Below, one piece after another: positions 58,287-64,000 of a stretch of 64,000 nucleotides of DNA; the first letter of the stretch is position 1; the number at the start of each line of letters is the position of its first letter. Source of the DNA: Flavobacterium xueshanense. Its GTDB lineage: Bacteria > Bacteroidota > Bacteroidia > Flavobacteriales > Flavobacteriaceae. Below the pieces are notes generated by a model. It was not told where the DNA came from. It saw only the letters and a list, made by a program, of their open reading frames with translations, and did not search any database. The DNA lies in assembly GCF_900112975.1 (NCBI RefSeq), contig NZ_FONQ01000013.1, positions 1-64,000 of the forward strand, written 5' to 3'. The translations under genes were made by a program, and so were the position numbers.

Positions 58287-59858
58287 TTATTTGTGATTCT
58301 CTAATCGGTATGAAGCCGTTTCGGTATAGGTTTTTCCAAATTGATCGATTGCTTTAATCTCGATATTATGTTTTCCAATTTCAAGGTCCGTTGGGATTTT
58401 TCCTCTCCAAAGATGCTTACTTTCGGTAGGATTAGATGAGCGTCTACCAGGAATCAATACTTCGGTAAGATCCCATTCATAAACCGTCGTGGCGTAGGAT
58501 GGATCTATTTCCTCTACGTACTCCATCGCTTTCCATTCTCCTTGGTCTACACGATATTGAATGCTGTCGTTTTTACTTCCCATAAAGAAATTTACATAAA
58601 TTCCGGATCGGGTAGAACGTCCTTTCTCTACTACTTTGGGTGCGAAAATGTCCATCTGGTAGGTTTTGAGTTTACCCGCAACTTTATAATCTAAACTGTA
58701 TTGATTTCCGTTAAAATTAATAAAAGCGTATCCCTTTGGTGTTCCATCGCGCATGGTCGAAACCGGAACCCCTTGTTCATTGAGTTTTCCGGAATACCAG
58801 TCTCCGGAAGTGGTTCCTACATTGTAATGATGATGCGGTTTTTCCTGTAACCAGCCTTCGGTTTTTCCAAAGTAATCCTGACGCTGAATGTGCGTATGGG
58901 CTGAAAGAGAAAGAGTGTTTGGAAAATCTTTTAAAAGTTCAAATAACTGATCGCGATCTGCATCTCTGAATGAATCTCCCTCGGTTTCACTTATCGGAAT
59001 ATGAAAAGCCAGCACTATTAAATGTTCTTTTGGAACCAGTTTTAAATCATTGGCAATAAACTGTAACTGTTTTGGTGTAAAACCACCCCAATATCCTTTT
59101 TGATTTCGAGGATCAGGATAAAGCACATTATCCATTACGATGAAATGGACTTTCCCATAATTAAAGGCATAATTGGCTGGGCCGAAATGGGCTTCATAAG
59201 TTTCATCGGCCATTTCATCTGTAGTAGCATCAAAATTAAGATCGTGATTTCCCAATAAATTGTACCACGGAATTCCTGCTTTTTTAACTGCTTTTATATA
59301 AGGATTAAAAAGAGCAAGATCATTCCCCACCAAATCGCCCAAACTCAAACCGAAAGGGACATTTTTGATACCTTCTACTTCAGCGACAATTCCTTTGGCA
59401 AAAAAGTCGACTTCTGCCTGAGTATAAGGTTGCGGATCTCCAAAAATAAGGGCCGTAAATTCTTGGTTTTCCTGTTGTGGAACTAAACCAAAATCGACTG
59501 ATTCAGGCAGTTTTCCCGTTGGATTCACTCCTTTATATTTTGACTGAGGAGAACCTTTAAGTTTGTGATTGTAAAAAAATTGAGGCAGATTATTTTCATT
59601 TACGCCAACTCTATAATTGGCAGGTTTAATTACGGCTATGATTGCATCATCGCTAATCGGCAGGATGTATCTGCCTTTTTCATCAGTGAGGACCACTTCC
59701 AGACCATTGGTCACGGAAACATTGACAATTCCTTTTTCATTTCGTTCTTTTTTACCGTTCTGATTATGATCTTCGAAAACAAAACCCTGAACATTGGTTT
59801 GTGCCATAAAAGGGATGGAGCACAAAAGAGCATATGCGGATAACAATACTTTTTTCAT
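58287..59858 (-). CDS. Secreted calcineurin-like metallophosphoesterase
   Basis: The 523-residue protein has a signal peptide (about 1-19, ending FMAQ), a MetallophosN-type Ig-like domain (about 22-110), the catalytic domain (about 130-385) and a MetallophosC domain. Metal-binding motifs are IFGDPQPY, GLSLGDLVGND, NLLGNHDLNF, LAFHIPIS and LSAHTHIQRQ, the D-x-H/GDx2G/GNHD/H/GHTH order. It hydrolyses phosphomonoesters or diesters in the periplasm. It is third in the SusC-SusD-phosphoesterase run (27 bp after SusD). It is probably involved in using phospho-substrates. Confidence 0.93.
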   Translation of the reverse strand: MKKVLLSAYALLCSIPFMAQTNVQGFVFEDHNQNGKKERNEKGIVNVSVTNGLEVVLTDEKGRYILPISDDAIIAVIKPANYRVGVNENNLPQFFYNHKLKGSPQSKYKGVNPTGKLPESVDFGLVPQQENQEFTALIFGDPQPYTQAEVDFFAKGIVAEVEGIKNVPFGLSLGDLVGNDLALFNPYIKAVKKAGIPWYNLLGNHDLNFDATTDEMADETYEAHFGPANYAFNYGKVHFIVMDNVLYPDPRNQKGYWGGFTPKQLQFIANDLKLVPKEHLIVLAFHIPISETEGDSFRDADRDQLFELLKDFPNTLSLSAHTHIQRQDYFGKTEGWLQEKPHHHYNVGTTSGDWYSGKLNEQGVPVSTMRDGTPKGYAFINFNGNQYSLDYKVAGKLKTYQMDIFAPKVVEKGRSTRSGIYVNFFMGSKNDSIQYRVDQGEWKAMEYVEEIDPSYATTVYEWDLTEVLIPGRRSSNPTESKHLWRGKIPTDLEIGKHNIEIKAIDQFGKTYTETASYRLENHK

Positions 59859-59885
59859 CGTTTATTTATATGTAATTAAGATTTT

Positions 59886-61316
59886 TTATTTATCCCACCA
59901 AACTTTAGTGTTAATATCATCTGCGCCCAGTATTTCTAATGCTTGGAGGTAATTTTTTTGGTTATTGATTTGAATACTAGTTGGATAGAAAAAACGGGAC
60001 GGCATGAGTCCATTATTCTCCATAGCAGTCGTTTTTGGAAGTATAGGAAATCCTGTTCTACGGTATTCAAACCATTGCTGGTAATCGATAAAGTAAAGCG
60101 CATAATACTTTTGAAGCATGATTCTTTCTAAAGTGTCATTATACGCCGCCAGCGAATTATTAAAATAAGTAGTCGGTATTTGGGCTCCCAATTGCTCCAT
60201 AGCTGCCTGAACTCCTTTTTTATAATGCGATTCGGCACCCTTGGTGAATCCTCTTTGTGCCATTTCGGCTTTTATAAATTCGACTTCGGCATAGGTCAGT
60301 AAGAAAATATTCATGGGATTGGTAATCTGAGCGGCATTAAAAGTAGAAGCATTATAAGTAAACTGAGATTCAGCACCCGCATAGGCACTGGGAATACCCT
60401 TGTATCCAATGGAAACATTGTTCAAGTCTCGGGCAACACCGGCAATAAATGGTCTTCGGGGATCTGCCATGGTGTTGAGATTGTCAATGAAAAAGGAGGC
60501 TATTTTTGTGTTTAAACTAAAATCCTGCGGTCTTCCCCAGGGAGAAACGTTCGGTGTCACTCCGGTCACTTCCAAAATCGCAGATTCGGAAGTGTTTTCA
60601 AAAACAGGATATTTTGTTGGATTTTGAATCATCGTCGCCAATTTCTGAAAAGAATTGGCTTCCGTACGGTTGGATATTCTCAATAATAAACGCATTCGAA
60701 GAGAGTTAGTAAACTTTTTCCATTTCGTGATATCGTTGTGAAATAGAATATCACTGGCATAAATCATAGGAGTAGCGGTATTATACAGTGTATTGGCTCG
60801 CTCTAAATCAGCTAAAATAGTGGTATAAATCACTTCCTGCGAATCAAACGCAGGATAGAGATTGCCTTCCTCTCCGTTAACTGCTTCTGTCATGGGAACC
60901 GGTCCAAAAATATCCGTAAGGTTAGCATAAACCCAGGCATTTAACGTCAATGCAATCGCTTCATAATTGCGATCTTCTGCTCGTACGGCTGCGGCCTTCA
61001 TTTCTTTTATATTATTCAGCCATTTGTAATAATTTGCCCAAGACGAATATCCTATTTCCTGACTTAAATCATAGCGATGAAGCCCTCCGGAAACACTAGG
61101 AAAAGGCAAAGATACCTGCATTAAATCGAAAGTGACATTGGCACTTCGGCCTGCATTGTGTGCCGCAAGACCATAAATGATTGGGTTTATTAAAGTTCCC
61201 GGACTTATTTGAGCAATTCGATTTGGATCTTCATTGAGTTCACTGAAATCGCCCGTGCAAGCAAAGTTTAGTAGGACTAAGGCTAAAATTGCCGTAAAAA
61301 TTTTTATCTTTTTCAT
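59886..61316 (-). CDS. SusD/RagB-type outer-membrane lipoprotein
   Basis: The 476-residue lipoprotein (NFACTGDFSELNEDP, Cys near residue 20) shows the SusD/RagB helical TPR scaffold, with the N-terminal motif DFSELNEDPNRIAQ and the C-terminal AEVEFIKAEMAQRGF, YHYKKG-like helix region. SusD proteins capture substrates at the cell surface and close over the SusC transporter. It is preceded by SusC (14 bp gap) and followed by a phosphoesterase, so the ligand may be a phosphorylated glycan or a similar molecule. Confidence 0.93.
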   Translation of the reverse strand: MKKIKIFTAILALVLLNFACTGDFSELNEDPNRIAQISPGTLINPIIYGLAAHNAGRSANVTFDLMQVSLPFPSVSGGLHRYDLSQEIGYSSWANYYKWLNNIKEMKAAAVRAEDRNYEAIALTLNAWVYANLTDIFGPVPMTEAVNGEEGNLYPAFDSQEVIYTTILADLERANTLYNTATPMIYASDILFHNDITKWKKFTNSLRMRLLLRISNRTEANSFQKLATMIQNPTKYPVFENTSESAILEVTGVTPNVSPWGRPQDFSLNTKIASFFIDNLNTMADPRRPFIAGVARDLNNVSIGYKGIPSAYAGAESQFTYNASTFNAAQITNPMNIFLLTYAEVEFIKAEMAQRGFTKGAESHYKKGVQAAMEQLGAQIPTTYFNNSLAAYNDTLERIMLQKYYALYFIDYQQWFEYRRTGFPILPKTTAMENNGLMPSRFFYPTSIQINNQKNYLQALEILGADDINTKVWWDK

Positions 61317-61330
61317 CTTTAAATAATAAT

Positions 61331-64000
61331 TTAGAAATTCACTTTTAAGTTAAAACCATAGTTAGCCGGTGTGGGCATTTGACCCATTTCGATACCCGGT
61401 AAAATGGTATCTCCATTTAAGGCTGCCGTTTCCGGATCGAAAATAGGAAAGTCAGAAAGAACCGCTAAGTCTCTACCGAAAACAGATAGGTCTAAGCTGG
61501 TGATACCGGTGTTTTTAAGCCACTCAGATGATATGCTGTATTGCAAACTTACTTCTCTCAATTTTACATAGGAAGCTTCAAAAGAGTTGGACTCAATATT
61601 GGCTCTGCGGTAGTATCTGGCATACCAGTCTGGTGTCATTACTTTAGTTGTATTTTGAGAATAGGTATTGTCATTGTTTAAAACTACTCCATCTCCTACA
61701 ATTCCTCCTTCTTCACGTCCTTTCATAGTGGACATTAGTTTTCCCATTTCGGTAAGTTTATGGTGTGTTTGCGAGTAGATTATTCCGCCAAGTTGACCAT
61801 CGAGCATGACATTTAAACCTAGATTTCCAAATTTAAAACTGTTGTATAATCCTGCTCTCCAATCGGGTGTTGCATCGCCAATATATTGAATTTCATCTGG
61901 ATAAGCTGGCAAGCCTTTCTTATCATATACAATTTGTCCGTCAGGAGATCGTACAAAACCATAACCGTAAATTGCGGTTGTTGTTCCGCCTTCTTTGGCA
62001 ATTAATGTTGCTGAACCTCCTGATCCGATGGTTTGTTGGCCCTGAATACCATCTGCAAGTTCCATAACGCGATTCCAGTTTTTAGACCAGGTTAGCGTTG
62101 TTGACCACTTTAATTTATTTAGATTAATTATTTTTCCTGTTAGGGTAAGTTCAATACCTCTATTTCGAACTTCTCCTGAATTCATGATCCCTGAACTGAA
62201 ACCCGTTGTGATGTCTAAGGGAACAGAAATAATTTGATTTTTTGTCGTTGTCTGATATACCGTTGCATCAAAATTGATTCGGTTTTTTAATAACCGCCCT
62301 TCAAAACCAGTTTCAATACTGGTCGTGATTTCCGGTTTAAAATTGGAGTTGTACAGTGTTGACGGCGCTACTGCTGAACTGGCAAAGGCAGATTGATCGT
62401 AGTATTTACTGGTTCTGTACGGATCAGTATCGTTACCTACCTGGGCAAGGGATAATCGGTATTTAAAATACTCTAAAGATTTAGGTAAATTAAAAATTTC
62501 AGAAAGAATAAAACTGGTATTTACTGATGGGTAAAAGAAAGAATTATTTTGTACCGGTAAAGTACTGGACCAGTCATTTCTGCCCGTTAAATCCAGAAAA
62601 ATTTGATCTTTAAAAGAGAAAGAGAACAGTCCGTACAAACTGTTGACTTTTTTATAACTGTCATTGACATTGATAATGGGGTTGCTGATGCCGTTTGCTA
62701 ATTTGTAAACATTTGGAACGACCAAGCCTTCAATAGCCGCATCCATTCTCTGGTATTTATAGCTCATGGCATTTCCTCCCGCCGAAGCAGAAAAAGAAAA
62801 ATCTTCCGATAGCTTATTTTTATATGTTAATAAAAAATCAGAATTTACTTCCTGCATAAAAACATCTTGAGTTCTAAAAAATCCTTTTGCGTAGCGATTG
62901 ATGCTGAACGGTCTTTTTTGCTCCCGATCTTGGTGGTAGGTGTTTAATGCGGTTCTCAGTAAAAGATCTAAATGAGGAGCCAACTGGATTGTAGCATTCA
63001 AATTACCCACGATTTGATTACTCCCTAAAGAGTTTGTCGCTTGATTGGCAATCAGATAGGGATTGTCAATATAACTGCTGAAAGGTTGCAGTTGTTGAAT
63101 TTGGGTCCGACCTTGTTTCCAAATAGGTTTGTACCAGTCGAGATCAACATTTGGATTTTGGAAAATAGTAAAGTAGGCAATAGAACCGTTATTGTATCCG
63201 GTACTCGGTAAATTATCACTGTCTCTGTTGTTGTAATTAATCACCGAAGCAATTTTGATTCTATCTGATATTTTATAATCAGCATTTACAGAAGCCGTTA
63301 TTCTTTCAAATCCGGTATTGGGCATAATCCATTCATTTTTTGAATGGCCAACAGACATTCTCATAGAGCCATTCTTGTCTCCGCCCTGAAGTGTGATGCT
63401 ATTGTTAATAGTAGTTCCGGTACGCCAGAAATCTTTAATATTATTTTTATAAGGAATCCATGGTGTTCTTTCTACTCCCTGTGTTTCTGTCAAAGGATCG
63501 TATTGGAAATAAGATTGTCCTTCGAATTTTGGACCCCAGGCGCTGCTGGTAGAACCCGTATTGTTTCCATCCGCAGAGCTTAAATAGGAATAATAAGGAT
63601 TTTTATTTTTGTCAAACGATTTTCCGGTACCCTGACCATATTCATATTGGTAATCAGGCCAACGCTGAATAACGTCAAAAGTGATCCCTGAGTTATATGT
63701 AATTCCAAGTCCTTTATTCTTTTTACCGGATTTGGTAGTGATGATTAAAGCACCATTTGCAGCACGGCTTCCATAAAGTGCTGTTGCTCCGGGTCCTTTT
63801 AAAACCGTAACATTTTCAATATCGTCCAGATTAAGGTCTGAAATACTGTTACCAAAATCAACAGGAGAATCGCTTCCCATATACGCACTATCTGACCCTG
63901 AACTCGTTATTTTACTATTGATAGGAACGCCATCGACAACAATGAGGGCGTTGTTGCCATTAGGATTTAGCGAATTGTTTCCTCTCAAAGTAATTTGTTG
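61331..64000 (-). CDS. SusC/RagA-type TonB-linked outer-membrane protein, 5' part missing
   Basis: About 890 residues are visible, with the N-terminal signal, carboxypeptidase-like and early plug parts outside the window. The plug end reads QQITLRGNNSLN, then NALIVVDGVPINS and TVLKGPGATALYGSRAANGALIIT, typical of SusC. The barrel runs to the terminal aromatic strand PANYGFNLKVNF. With SusD it imports oligomers across the outer membrane using TonB energy. The reading frame is open to the window edge; an apparent TTG start at 63988 is not a true start. Confidence 0.93.
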   Translation of the reverse strand, partial: QQITLRGNNSLNPNGNNALIVVDGVPINSKITSSGSDSAYMGSDSPVDFGNSISDLNLDDIENVTVLKGPGATALYGSRAANGALIITTKSGKKNKGLGITYNSGITFDVIQRWPDYQYEYGQGTGKSFDKNKNPYYSYLSSADGNNTGSTSSAWGPKFEGQSYFQYDPLTETQGVERTPWIPYKNNIKDFWRTGTTINNSITLQGGDKNGSMRMSVGHSKNEWIMPNTGFERITASVNADYKISDRIKIASVINYNNRDSDNLPSTGYNNGSIAYFTIFQNPNVDLDWYKPIWKQGRTQIQQLQPFSSYIDNPYLIANQATNSLGSNQIVGNLNATIQLAPHLDLLLRTALNTYHQDREQKRPFSINRYAKGFFRTQDVFMQEVNSDFLLTYKNKLSEDFSFSASAGGNAMSYKYQRMDAAIEGLVVPNVYKLANGISNPIINVNDSYKKVNSLYGLFSFSFKDQIFLDLTGRNDWSSTLPVQNNSFFYPSVNTSFILSEIFNLPKSLEYFKYRLSLAQVGNDTDPYRTSKYYDQSAFASSAVAPSTLYNSNFKPEITTSIETGFEGRLLKNRINFDATVYQTTTKNQIISVPLDITTGFSSGIMNSGEVRNRGIELTLTGKIINLNKLKWSTTLTWSKNWNRVMELADGIQGQQTIGSGGSATLIAKEGGTTTAIYGYGFVRSPDGQIVYDKKGLPAYPDEIQYIGDATPDWRAGLYNSFKFGNLGLNVMLDGQLGGIIYSQTHHKLTEMGKLMSTMKGREEGGIVGDGVVLNNDNTYSQNTTKVMTPDWYARYYRRANIESNSFEASYVKLREVSLQYSISSEWLKNTGITSLDLSVFGRDLAVLSDFPIFDPETAALNGDTILPGIEMGQMPTPANYGFNLKVNF

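Overview
The window looks like chromosomal DNA of an aerobic Flavobacterium-type Bacteroidota. The signs are low G+C, -7 promoter elements of the form TAnnTTTG, a SusC/SusD pair, a type IX secretion (T9SS) C-terminal sorting tail, DUF4252 proteins, and a 950-residue CarB. About 55 genes can be supported, plus a cobalamin riboswitch, several terminators, one IS3 remnant, one decayed hydrolase gene, and one integrase-bearing element. I see no rRNA, no complete tRNA and no CRISPR array.

Left part (1-17,000): housekeeping and envelope genes. These are an L,D-transpeptidase-like protein, an ABC-F ATPase, pirin, a lytic transglycosylase, rpmH and carB. After carB comes a patchy stretch (9,340-13,600) that reads as an old, diverged tandem duplication of the carB-dienelactone hydrolase junction. 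Its two copies now carry different cargo: a secreted protein of unknown function in one, and a triple-CHRD lipoprotein with an IS3 remnant in the other. A decayed alpha/beta hydrolase gene sits beside its usual phosphoribosyltransferase neighbour.

Light-response region (17,192-32,775): a MerR regulator with the cobalamin-binding signature of CarH/LitR photoreceptors is followed by crtI, crtB and crtZ, then an SRPBCC protein and a class I CPD photolyase. On the other strand are a DUF2867 epimerase, folE, and a tight run TetR - ABC1/AarF kinase - DUF2256 - DASH cryptochrome - divergent photolyase homologue - TIGR03643 - SDR. Together this reads as a B12-sensed programme of pigment synthesis, flavin-photoenzyme DNA repair and folate antenna supply. 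A GTTTAA half-site recurs just downstream of the -7 element in several of the promoters, twice as GTTTAA-N16-TTAAAC.

Middle part (32,965-51,231): a thioesterase, rmuC, a T9SS-exported nuclease, an RluE-type pseudouridine synthase, trmL, a btuFCD-like cobalamin ABC importer, and a cobalamin riboswitch with unusual 14-bp repeat expansions in front of a BtuB-type receptor. Then come an amidase, an S41 protease, and an ECF sigma / anti-sigma-like / DUF4252 operon. The B12 uptake genes fit the B12-dependent regulator upstream.

Right part (51,700-64,000): a tRNA-3'-end-like sequence next to a terminator marks a possible left attachment site. It is followed by short repeats, a tyrosine integrase, a protein of unknown function, a helix-turn-helix protein and an 812-residue protein with polymerase-palm-like motifs in A-B-C order. 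After that come an SRAP (HMCES/YedK) protein and a SusC-SusD-phosphoesterase operon whose SusC gene runs off the window edge. The right end of the element is not visible in the window.
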